Shown in pieces: positions 1-4,997 of a stretch of 6,033 bases of DNA. The notes under the pieces were generated by a model, which saw only the letters and a list, made by a program, of their open reading frames with translations, did not search any database and was not told the origin of the DNA. The translations under genes were made by a program, and so were the position numbers. The DNA is taken from assembly GCA_016927125.1 (NCBI GenBank), contig JAFGNG010000181.1, positions 1 through 6,033 on the forward strand. Reading direction: 5' to 3'. Positions within the stretch are counted from its first letter, which is position 1. Every line of letters begins with the position of its first letter. This stretch comes from Planctomycetota bacterium (GTDB taxonomy: Bacteria > Planctomycetota > SZUA-567 > JAFGNG01).

Positions 1-107
1 AAGAATTCACCAACCTTATCGTTACCGAGCGCGGTTTCCAGGCCTCGGCGAGGGTGATTACCACCTCCGATGAAATGCTGGTGGAACTGGTGAATATGAA
101 ACGATAG
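1..107 (+). CDS. flgE: Flagellar hook protein FlgE-type, C-terminal end (partial)
   Basis: Only the last 34 residues are present, read from base 3 to a TAG at 105-107. They match the conserved C-terminal helix of axial flagellar proteins (FlgE/FlgF/FlgG family): EFTNLIVTERGFQASARV, followed by ITTSDEMLVELVNMKR. In this family the C-terminal segment pairs with the N-terminal helix to form the coiled-coil core of the rod or hook. The tail alone does not separate FlgE from FlgG or FlgF. I prefer FlgE because flgE directly precedes flbD and motA in the spirochaete/Clostridia/PVC-type order. The gene is cut by the window edge, not visibly broken. Confidence 0.85.
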   Translation, partial: EFTNLIVTERGFQASARVITTSDEMLVELVNMKR

Positions 108-115
108 TAACCCAA

Positions 116-142
116 CCCCGGGGCGGCCGAACCGTCCCGGGG
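116..142 (+). other. Strong GC-rich hairpin between flgE and flbD
   Basis: The arms 116-126 (CCCCGGGGCGG) and 132-142 (CCGTCCCGGGG) pair over 11 bp with one G-U wobble, closing a 5-nt loop CCGAA. The hairpin starts 8 nt after the flgE stop and ends 25 nt before the flbD ATG. The following bases (CAATTTGAAAGG) are not a proper T-tract, so a classical intrinsic terminator is doubtful. An mRNA-stabilising or processing structure that lowers expression downstream of hook protein is an alternative reading. The pairing is seen directly; the role is inferred. Confidence 0.6.
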
Positions 143-167
143 CAATTTGAAAGGAATCGGCGGCGGT

Positions 168-365
168 ATGATCCAGTTGACGCGGTTTAACGGCAGCGAG
201 TTTATTCTGAACGCCGAGTTGATCAAGTTCATTGAGGAAACCCCGGATACAGTGGTAACCTTGCAGAACGGTGATAAAGTATTGGTAAAGGAATCAGCGG
301 ACGAGGTAGTGGAGCGCGCGATCAAATACGCCCGGAGCATCCGCCTCTTTCCCGAGCTTATGTAA
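168..365 (+). CDS. flbD: Flagellar protein FlbD
   Basis: A 65-residue protein of the small FlbD family encoded between flgE and motA. The sequence MIQLTRFNGSEFILNAEL, then IKFIEETPDTVVTLQNGDKVLVKES and a C-terminal helix (DEVVERAIKYARSI), is typical in length and pattern. The family is not the same as the Caulobacter sigma-54 activator also called FlbD. Its molecular role is poorly defined; it is treated as a motility-associated protein because of synteny. I chose the ATG at 168 rather than an in-frame TTG at 147 because family members begin with MI.LTR.NG. A purine-rich AAAGGA lies at 150-155, a rather long 12 nt upstream. The gene ends 25 nt before motA. Confidence 0.88.
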   Translation: MIQLTRFNGSEFILNAELIKFIEETPDTVVTLQNGDKVLVKESADEVVERAIKYARSIRLFPELM

Positions 366-390
366 CGCTTGATGCAGGAATGGAAAAAAC

Positions 391-1158
391 ATGGATATCG
401 CAACTATCATCGGGTATGTGCTGGCGGGGGGATTTCTGATCGCCGGGATCGGGGTCAGCAAGGTGCCTGGCTTTATTGACCTCCCCTCCCTCCTGATCGT
501 TGGCGGCGGCGCTTCCGGGGCGGTGATTGTCTCTTTCCCGATGGAGCATATTAAAAAATTCGTCATTGTTACCAAGAATGCCTGGCTGCATACCGCCCAG
601 CAGCCCATCGAGATGATTAAGCGCATGGTGGAATTTGCCGAGGTTGCCCGGCGCGACGGGATCCTGGCACTTGAAAATGTCACCGAAAATGTTGAGGATG
701 AATTCCTTGTCAAGGGTATTCAACTCGCGGTAGACGGCACGGATCCGGAACTGATCGAAAATATCATGATGACCGAGTTGGAAACCATGGAAGAACGCCA
801 TGGCAAAGGCAAGGCGCTCTATGAAAAGCTGGAGAAGTATGCGCCGGCCTGGGGGATGATCGGTACACTGATCGGCCTGATTAATATGCTGGGCGGAGGC
901 ATGGAAGACCCCAACGCCCTCACCAGCGGCATGGCGGTCGCCCTGATTACTACCATGTACGGCTCCATCTGCGCGAACCTCCTCTTCGGCCCGATCGCGG
1001 ATAAGCTGCAGATGCGCAACGACGAAGAGATCCTAATGAAACAGATTGTGCTGGAAGGCGTCAAGAGCATCCAGGCAGGAGACAACCCGAGGATCGTGGA
1101 ACAGAAGCTCCGCATCTACCTGCCGCCGTCCGAGCGCCAAAGCGATGCCGAAGGATAA
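391..1158 (+). CDS. motA: Flagellar motor stator protein MotA
   Basis: A 255-residue MotA/PomA family protein, the inner-membrane stator subunit that forms a pentamer around two MotB chains and converts ion flow into torque on FliG. Four membrane segments are visible: about 3-21, 32-50, 151-172 and 181-201. A large cytoplasmic domain of about 100 residues lies between segments 2 and 3. Motif ARRDGILALE (86-95) carries the charged residues that contact the rotor; R87 and E95 appear to match E. coli R90 and E98. P152 (in APAWGMIGTLIGL) and P201 (in FGPIADKL) match the conserved prolines at the pore. Length is normal for short MotA proteins. The SD is weak (AGGA at 376-379). Its stop is 3 nt before motB, so the two are translationally coupled. 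Confidence 0.96.
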   Translation: MDIATIIGYVLAGGFLIAGIGVSKVPGFIDLPSLLIVGGGASGAVIVSFPMEHIKKFVIVTKNAWLHTAQQPIEMIKRMVEFAEVARRDGILALENVTENVEDEFLVKGIQLAVDGTDPELIENIMMTELETMEERHGKGKALYEKLEKYAPAWGMIGTLIGLINMLGGGMEDPNALTSGMAVALITTMYGSICANLLFGPIADKLQMRNDEEILMKQIVLEGVKSIQAGDNPRIVEQKLRIYLPPSERQSDAEG

Positions 1159-1161
1159 GGA

Positions 1162-1860
1162 ATGGCCCGAAAACAAAAAGCGCCACCGGCCGGAGCGCCC
1201 GCCTGGCTCCTGACCTACGGCGATATGATCACCCTGGTGTTGTGCTTCTTTGTCCTGTTGTTTTCAATGTCGGAAATCAAGAAGGATAAGATCTCCAAGA
1301 CCATGCGGGCCTTCCAGCAACAGTTCGGGATCCTGCCCAAGTACAAATCCATGGTGCAGGTCTTTGTGGAAACCCGCAGGCTGACCCAGACCGAGGCGAA
1401 CGTTTTGCGCAAGGGCCCACCCGGCAAGACCCCGAATGTCCAGGTAATTGACCCGGGGCTGAAGATGAAGCGGGTGATTGGCGGCAAGGAATACTTTAAC
1501 GAGTGGGATCATAATTTAACCATTAAAGGCAAACAATTAATCGCCAGCAAGATCGCCCCGGAGCTGCGCGGGTATGACAACCGGATTGAAATCCGCGGGC
1601 ATACCGCCAGCGCCTCCTACGGCGGGGGCAGCCCTTATCGCGATGCGTGGGACCTCTCCTATCGCCGCGCCCTCGCGGTGATGCAGTACCTGGTGGAGGA
1701 ATGCGGGCTGTCGGAAGAGCGTTTCCGCCTCGTTGCCTGCGGCGACAATGATCCGATTATGAGCAACCTCCTGCCGGACGCGCGGGAATATAACCGGCGG
1801 GTGGAAATAGTGATGACCGAGGAATTGGTGAGCGATCGCGAGCTCCGGAAACAGCCGTAG
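1162..1860 (+). CDS. motB: Flagellar motor stator protein MotB
   Basis: A 232-residue MotB family protein, which anchors the stator to peptidoglycan and carries the ion-binding site. A short basic cytoplasmic tail (MARKQK) is followed by one membrane helix (about 13-36) in the motif PAWLLTYGDMITLVLCFFVLL. D21 corresponds to the essential ion-binding aspartate (D32 in E. coli). A basic plug/linker region follows, then an OmpA-like domain (about 108-220: IGGKEYFNEWDHNLT, IEIRGHTA, WDLSYRRALAVMQYL, RFRLVACGDNDP, NRRVEIVM). Unusually, the Asp that normally follows GHT, which binds diaminopimelate in OmpA domains, is A149; the partner arginine (R169 in LSYRRA) is kept. The SD AAGGA at 1151-1155 lies inside the end of motA with 6-nt spacing, indicating coupling. 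Confidence 0.96.
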   Translation: MARKQKAPPAGAPAWLLTYGDMITLVLCFFVLLFSMSEIKKDKISKTMRAFQQQFGILPKYKSMVQVFVETRRLTQTEANVLRKGPPGKTPNVQVIDPGLKMKRVIGGKEYFNEWDHNLTIKGKQLIASKIAPELRGYDNRIEIRGHTASASYGGGSPYRDAWDLSYRRALAVMQYLVEECGLSEERFRLVACGDNDPIMSNLLPDAREYNRRVEIVMTEELVSDRELRKQP

Positions 1861-1866
1861 CTTAGA

Positions 1867-1911
1867 GGTTTTAACCGGGCTGAAAAATTTGCTGATTGTG
1901 CGGTTAAGATC
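1867..1911 (+). other. Possible long-loop stem downstream of motB
   Basis: In the gap after motB, 1867-1877 can pair with 1901-1911 over 11 bp (core TTAACCG/CGGTTAA perfect, plus two G-U wobbles) around a 23-nt loop. The loop contains a GCTGA direct repeat (1879-1883, 1891-1895). There is no T-tract after it, so it does not look like an intrinsic terminator. It may also be a protein-binding inverted repeat. The role is unknown. Confidence 0.3.
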
Positions 1912-1912
1912 C

Positions 1913-1940
1913 TTGCATTTCGCCTCCTCGCATCTTTAAT
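1913..1940 (+). promoter_or_regulatory. Weak sigma-70-like promoter candidate before fliL
   Basis: TTGCAT (1913-1918) and TTTAAT (1935-1940) are separated by 16 nt in the 134-nt motB-fliL gap. The -10 matches 5 of 6 consensus bases and the -35 only 3 of 6. The gap is unusually long for this operon, which leaves room for an internal promoter. The match is weak and could be chance. Confidence 0.22.
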
Positions 1941-1994
1941 AATAAGAGGTGACTCAAGGACGATAACCCGGTGTGAGCCTAAGGAGAAAGAGCA

Positions 1995-2594
1995 ATGGCA
2001 GAAGAAGAAAATGTCGAACAAGCATCGGCTGCGGAAGCGGCACAAGCTCCCATGTTTTCCAGCAAAGGATGGATTATTGTTATTTTAATTGTCGTTATTG
2101 AGGCAGTCTTCTTCGGTATCCTGCTCTTTTCACGTAATACTGATCCGGCGGACAGTACGATTACCGGCGCGGAAAGAAAGTTGCAGCCGGCGAACCTGCT
2201 CAACAAATACACGGTTGCCTTTGAGGGGTTGCCCTTCAGTATCCAGAGCATGACCCGTACGGAAACGCTGTCAATGGATATTGAAATCATCCTCGGCCTG
2301 ACCGTGGAAGAACAGGCCCGGGCCAACGCGCAATTGCCGGAGCCGCCGGTTATGGAACAGTATAAGCTGGCGGTTATGAGCCTGAAACCCCATATCCTTG
2401 ACAAGCTGCGCAATATTATCAACAACATGAGCACCCAGCAGATTAATAAGCCTGAAGGGGAAGCCATCATCAAGGAAGACCTCCGGGCTTATATCAACGA
2501 GCGCCTTCGCGGCCTGGAATTTGAAGGCGAGGAGGGCAAGGCGGGCAAGGAGCGGGTTATCGAAGTCGTGATTACGCAGATAGTGATGAGTTAA
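1995..2594 (+). CDS. fliL: Flagellar basal body-associated protein FliL
   Basis: A 199-residue single-pass membrane protein of the FliL family, which rings the stator units and modulates torque or stator recruitment. An acidic, Ala-rich cytoplasmic tail (1-24) is followed by a membrane helix (about 25-46: GWIIVILIVVIEAVFFGILLF). The periplasmic stomatin-like domain begins near residue 70 (NKYTVAFEGL). The late segment LRNIINNMSTQQI.KPEGEAIIKEDLRAYINERL and the closing strand RVIEVVITQIVMS are typical of FliL. It is slightly longer than common FliLs, with a charged loop GEEGKAGKE at 178-186. The SD AAGGAG at 1981-1986 is 8 nt before the ATG. Sequence divergence is high, as is usual for FliL; position between motB and the switch gene supports the call. 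Confidence 0.9.
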   Translation: MAEEENVEQASAAEAAQAPMFSSKGWIIVILIVVIEAVFFGILLFSRNTDPADSTITGAERKLQPANLLNKYTVAFEGLPFSIQSMTRTETLSMDIEIILGLTVEEQARANAQLPEPPVMEQYKLAVMSLKPHILDKLRNIINNMSTQQINKPEGEAIIKEDLRAYINERLRGLEFEGEEGKAGKERVIEVVITQIVMS

Positions 2595-2613
2595 GATAAA
2601 AGGGGGATTGACC

Positions 2614-3051
2614 ATGCCGAATGAACTCAACCAGAGCGATATTGACGCACTTTTAAGAAGCGGTGAAGATCTTGGCGGTGAAGAAGGTACCCTCAGCGGT
2701 AATGATCTTGATCAGTTGATCAATACTACTATGATGTCAATGCCGGATTTTAGCGAATCCCCGGAGATGGTGTCGGGCTCCGGCACCAGCCCGACCCTTG
2801 AAATGCTCTACAACGTGGAGTTGAATGTTCGCGTCGAACTTGGCCGCACCAAGATGGCGGTGGAAGATATCCTGCGCTTGCGCGAGGGTTCGGTAATTAC
2901 CTTTGACAAGGACTCCGGCGCGCAGGTTGATATCCTGGTAAACGACCGCCTGGTAGCGCATGGCGAAGTGCTCGTGCTTAATGACCTCTTCTGTGTGCGT
3001 GTAACCGAGGTGCTTTCAAACAAGGAAAGAAGCATCCTGGGACGGGAATAA
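2614..3051 (+). CDS. fliN: Flagellar motor switch protein FliN (FliY-like N-terminus)
   Basis: A 145-residue C-ring protein. Residues about 63-143 form a complete SpoA/FliN domain: LYNVELNVRVELGRTKMAVEDIL, LREGSVITFDKD, VDILVNDRLVAHGEVLVLND, FCVRVTEVLS. SpoA domains build the base of the switch complex and bind the export ATPase regulator FliH. The N-terminus NELNQSDIDALL (3-14) resembles the CheY-phosphate-binding peptide of FliM and FliY (consensus LSQ.EIDALL). A second, similar stretch LSGNDLDQLI lies at 27-36. A Pro/Ser/Gly-rich linker (44-60) joins this to the SpoA domain. I chose the ATG at 2614 because AGGGGG (2601-2606) sits 7 nt upstream; an in-frame TTG at 2608 is too close to that SD. 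The fliM gene normally preceding it is not here. Confidence 0.93.
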   Translation: MPNELNQSDIDALLRSGEDLGGEEGTLSGNDLDQLINTTMMSMPDFSESPEMVSGSGTSPTLEMLYNVELNVRVELGRTKMAVEDILRLREGSVITFDKDSGAQVDILVNDRLVAHGEVLVLNDLFCVRVTEVLSNKERSILGRE

Positions 3052-3069
3052 ACCGCTAAAGTAACTACC

Positions 3070-3096
3070 GGAGTCTTTAATGATTCCTTGATTTTT
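3070..3096 (+). terminator. Weak rho-independent terminator candidate after fliN
   Basis: GGAGTC (3070-3075) pairs with GATTCC (3082-3087), 6 bp including one G-U, around the loop TTTAAT. It is followed by TTGATTTTTA, with seven T in nine bases to position 3096. It begins 19 nt after the fliN stop codon, where a terminator would be expected. The stem is short and only moderately GC-rich, so termination would probably be partial. Confidence 0.4.
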
Positions 3097-3226
3097 ACCT
3101 GGTCGCGAGGATATTTCTACAAAAATGTCTTTCATATAGAGCTGCTACCATAAAATATAAACAGTGCGCAACCCCAAGAAATTACATATCTTATATAGCC
3201 ATCATCAGCTTATACCGAATATCCGG

Positions 3227-3242
3227 GGATCAAATTTGATCC
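3227..3242. promoter_or_regulatory. Perfect 16-bp palindrome, possible operator
   Basis: GGATCAAATTTGATCC is a perfect inverted repeat with no spacer. It lies 38 nt upstream of the putative fliO -35 box, a location usual for an activator or remote operator of a dimeric regulator. The symmetry is seen directly; that it binds a protein is inference. It is not followed by a T-tract and would make a poor RNA hairpin. Confidence 0.4.
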
Positions 3243-3279
3243 GTTATTCAGTTATTTTTTTCAATCTATCCGAAAAAAG

Positions 3280-3308
3280 TTGATTTCATCCCTTTCTATT
3301 TATAAAAT
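3280..3308 (+). promoter_or_regulatory. Sigma-70-like promoter candidate for fliO
   Basis: TTGATT (3280-3285; 4 of 6 consensus bases) and TAAAAT (3303-3308; 5 of 6) are separated by the ideal 17 nt. A perfect TATAAT also occurs at 3311-3316, but it has no well-placed -35 and nearly touches the start codon. Transcription from the first pair would begin near 3315, leaving a leader of only a few bases before the ATG at 3321. AT-rich sequence yields such matches readily, so this is tentative. Confidence 0.35.
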
Positions 3309-3320
3309 AATATAATTACG

Positions 3321-4025
3321 ATGATTATGAATAATTATCGCACAGCGATACTCACGCTTATATTTGCTTATTGCGCACCACTTTGGGCGGGGGAGGTAAT
3401 CCCTGTACCAAAGTCGGAGATCTTGGCAGAAGCGCCTGAAAAAGCTGTAACAGCAGTTGCAATAGACAATAGCGTGGAAAAAGAGAAGGTTTTTCAAAAC
3501 CTGGCAGGAGATGGCAGCTTCAGCGAACAAGAGGCGGATAATCGTCGGGAACAGGAAGATCTCTGGTTTGTACTTCTCAGATTTGCCGGTTCGTTCCTGC
3601 TTTTATTAACGCTAGTCTGGGTTGTGATTGCAGTTTTAAAAAGAATTCTTCCGACGAGGAACCAGCTCTTTAATTCCCGTTCCGTGGAGGTCTTGAGCCG
3701 CACTCACCTTGACAGCAGAAGATATGTTGCCCTGGTACGTATTGGCGTAAGGGTTTTAGTGGTGGGAGTGGGACCGGAGAGCATAACCGTGCTTTCTGAA
3801 ATTATTGATAAAGAAGAAGTCTCTGCAATCCTGCAGGAAGCGCGCCCGGCTACTGAAAGCGGGAAAAGCATCTTCCGCAAGCTCTTGCAGAGCAGCCTCC
3901 TGCGAGGGCCTGAGGAGAACGCAAAGATTACTTCGGGGGGGGAAGGGGATAGTTTTCTCTCTCAGGGAACAGGCAAGGATTCAATCCATGCCCGGCTGAG
4001 AGGGAGGGGAGCTAACGGCCAGTAA
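3321..4025 (+). CDS. fliO: Flagellar biosynthetic protein FliO (FliZ-type)
   Basis: A 234-residue protein of the FliO/FliZ family, an accessory membrane protein that helps the FliP pentamer assemble in the export gate. A signal-peptide-like N-terminus (1-23, probable cut after PLWA) leads to a charged periplasmic stretch (24-80), then one membrane helix (about 86-107). A cytoplasmic domain follows with the family pattern SVEVLSRTHLDSRRYVALVRIGVRVLVVGV, then ITVLSEI. The C-terminal 60 residues are low-complexity, rich in Gly, Ser and Arg. This long form with a signal peptide resembles spirochaete/Thermotoga-type FliO more than the short enterobacterial one. No SD precedes the ATG at 3321 or the one at 3327; the choice between them is open. 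A run of eight G lies near the 3' end. Confidence 0.88.
   Translation: MIMNNYRTAILTLIFAYCAPLWAGEVIPVPKSEILAEAPEKAVTAVAIDNSVEKEKVFQNLAGDGSFSEQEADNRREQEDLWFVLLRFAGSFLLLLTLVWVVIAVLKRILPTRNQLFNSRSVEVLSRTHLDSRRYVALVRIGVRVLVVGVGPESITVLSEIIDKEEVSAILQEARPATESGKSIFRKLLQSSLLRGPEENAKITSGGEGDSFLSQGTGKDSIHARLRGRGANGQ
3935..3942 (+). repeat. Poly-G tract (8 G) in fliO
   Basis: Eight consecutive G bases fall within fliO codons 205-207 (Ser-Gly-Gly), followed by AAGGGG. Such tracts are prone to slipped-strand indels and to sequencing error. A one-base change would replace or truncate only the last 28 or so residues, which are poorly conserved, so the functional effect is unclear. Confidence 0.6.
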
Positions 4026-4054
4026 GGGCGGCGGGGAGAGCCGCCCGGCCGTTA
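4013..4054 (+). other. Two-part GC-rich hairpin spanning the fliO stop codon
   Basis: The inner arms GGGCGGC (4026-4032) and GCCGCCC (4040-4046) pair perfectly around a 7-nt loop. The outer arms TAACGGCC (4013-4020) and GGCCGTTA (4047-4054) also pair perfectly over 8 bp. Together they form a 15-bp stem with one 5-nt bulge (AGTAA, 4021-4025) that includes the fliO TAA stop. No T-tract follows, only purine-rich sequence, so this is unlikely to be an intrinsic terminator. A role in mRNA stability or fliO-fliP coupling is inference. Confidence 0.7.
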
Positions 4055-4077
4055 TGGAAGGGATGGGGCGAGTTAAG

Positions 4078-4083
4078 AAGGAG
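4078..4083 (+). promoter_or_regulatory. Ribosome binding site deciding the fliP TTG start
   Basis: AAGGAG lies 5 nt upstream of a TTG at 4089. No in-frame ATG occurs before the signal peptide, so this site decides the start. A second purine motif, GGAGG at 4091-4095, stands 8 nt before another in-frame TTG at 4104 and is the alternative. Confidence 0.6.
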
Positions 4084-4088
4084 TTTTA

Positions 4089-4961
4089 TTGGAGGTACAG
4101 CACTTGGGGGGTGGTAGAGGCAATGCGGTGGGGGCCTTGGTACAATGGCGCATTGCGACAGTAGTACTGGTTGGCATCATTTTCTTCGCGGCACCGGTGA
4201 ATGCCGCGGAGGAAGGGGGGATTGGTCTACCCACAATTGCGGATGGCGGCCTGGCCATGGCGGAAAGCCCTCGCCAGGTCGCTACAGTCCTGGTGACGGT
4301 AGCGATGCTGACCATCCTGACCTTGTCGCCAAGCATCCTCATCATGACCACCTGCTTCACCCGCATCGTGATTGTCTTTGGGTTTTTGCGACGGGCCCTG
4401 GCAACCCAGCAGCTTCCCCCCAACCCGGTGATTATGGGGCTGGCGCTCTTCCTGACCCTCTTCATCATGTTCCCCACCTGGGAGCAATCGTGGGAAGTTG
4501 GCCTGGGTCCGTACATCAGGGGCGAGCTTGATCCCGATACCGGGGAACCGCTGAGCCAGGATGTTGCCTTTACCCGGACCATGGTTCCGATCAGGGAGTT
4601 TATGTTCCGTTGCCTGAATGAAAACCAAGGCCGGCCGGAGATAGAGCTTTTCATGGGGATTTCCGGCCGGGAGCTGACCGCGGATACAGACTTAACTAAA
4701 GAGATGGTTCCCAGCCATGTGCTGGTGCCGGCATTTGTAACCAGTGAACTTAAACGCGCTTTCTGGATGGGGTTTTTACTTTACCTGCCGTTTTTGGTGG
4801 TGGATATGGTAATCAGCTCGGTGCTGATGAGTATGGGGATGATGATGTTGCCGCCGGTGATGATCTCACTGCCGTTCAAAATCATCCTCTTTGTGATGGT
4901 TGATGGCTGGAACCTGCTGATGCGCGGGATGGTTTTAAGTTTTCCTGCGGTCGGGGGATAG
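4089..4961 (+). CDS. fliP: Flagellar type III export gate protein FliP
   Basis: A 290-residue FliP family protein; five copies form the core of the export gate with FliQ and FliR. The N-terminus has a signal peptide (hydrophobic stretch about 22-37, probable cut after PVNA at 39), then membrane segments near 65-86, 88-104, 113-130, 229-250 and 260-280. Conserved blocks are SPSILIMTTCFTRIVIVFGFLR, ALATQQLPPNPVI, ALFLTLFIMFPTW, HVLVPAFVTSEL and PFLVVDMVISSVLMSMGMMM with LPP. Met 251-253 match the methionine gasket that seals the channel. W226 sits where the PAFVTSEL..AF.(I/M)G signature normally has K, R, E or Q. No ATG start exists; TTG 4089 with AAGGAG is preferred, TTG 4104 possible. The first 20 residues are Gly-rich and not conserved. 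Confidence 0.96.
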   Translation: MEVQHLGGGRGNAVGALVQWRIATVVLVGIIFFAAPVNAAEEGGIGLPTIADGGLAMAESPRQVATVLVTVAMLTILTLSPSILIMTTCFTRIVIVFGFLRRALATQQLPPNPVIMGLALFLTLFIMFPTWEQSWEVGLGPYIRGELDPDTGEPLSQDVAFTRTMVPIREFMFRCLNENQGRPEIELFMGISGRELTADTDLTKEMVPSHVLVPAFVTSELKRAFWMGFLLYLPFLVVDMVISSVLMSMGMMMLPPVMISLPFKIILFVMVDGWNLLMRGMVLSFPAVGG

Positions 4962-4997
4962 CTTCGCAATTAATAGTGTCATGAGGATCACTGCCCG

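Larger units (their letters stand above)
3052..3320 (+). other. AT-rich intergenic region between fliN and fliO
   Basis: This is the longest non-coding stretch of the window and is about 32% GC by hand count, against clearly over 50% in most flanking genes. I see no credible gene in any frame and no tRNA-like fold. It contains a terminator-like hairpin close to fliN, a perfect 16-bp palindrome and a promoter-like element just before fliO, listed separately. The composition and contents suggest a boundary between two transcription units. An ancient deletion scar or foreign insert are alternatives that I cannot distinguish. Confidence 0.7.

Noticed and set aside
147..167. Upstream TTG start for flbD giving a 7-residue extension
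   Set aside because: FlbD family proteins begin at MI.LTR.NG, and the TTG has no SD; the sequence in front of it is the arm of a hairpin.
1902..1916. Possible sigma-54 promoter (GG...TTGC) in the motB-fliL gap
   Set aside because: The GG and GC elements are 11 nt apart instead of the strictly required 10, and the -24 box is otherwise poor (GCGG instead of TGGC).
1949..1966. Five-codon mini-ORF (GTG start) in the fliL leader
   Set aside because: It is too short to support, lacks a meaningful peptide, and the clear SD and ATG of fliL lie downstream.
3211..3224. Sigma-28-like -10 element (ACCGAATATCC) upstream of fliO
   Set aside because: No CTAAA-type -35 element is found about 15 nt upstream, and the match to CCGATAT is imperfect.
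4145..4531. A 128-codon + strand frame starting with ATG inside fliP
   Set aside because: It overlaps the conserved FliP frame out of phase, is His/Pro/Gly-rich without any recognisable pattern, and is a shadow of GC-rich coding sequence.
4073..4654. A 193-codon open frame on the - strand opposite fliP
   Set aside because: It lies wholly antisense to a clear FliP, its translation is rich in Arg, Ser, Thr and Met without domain features, and no SD or promoter supports it.
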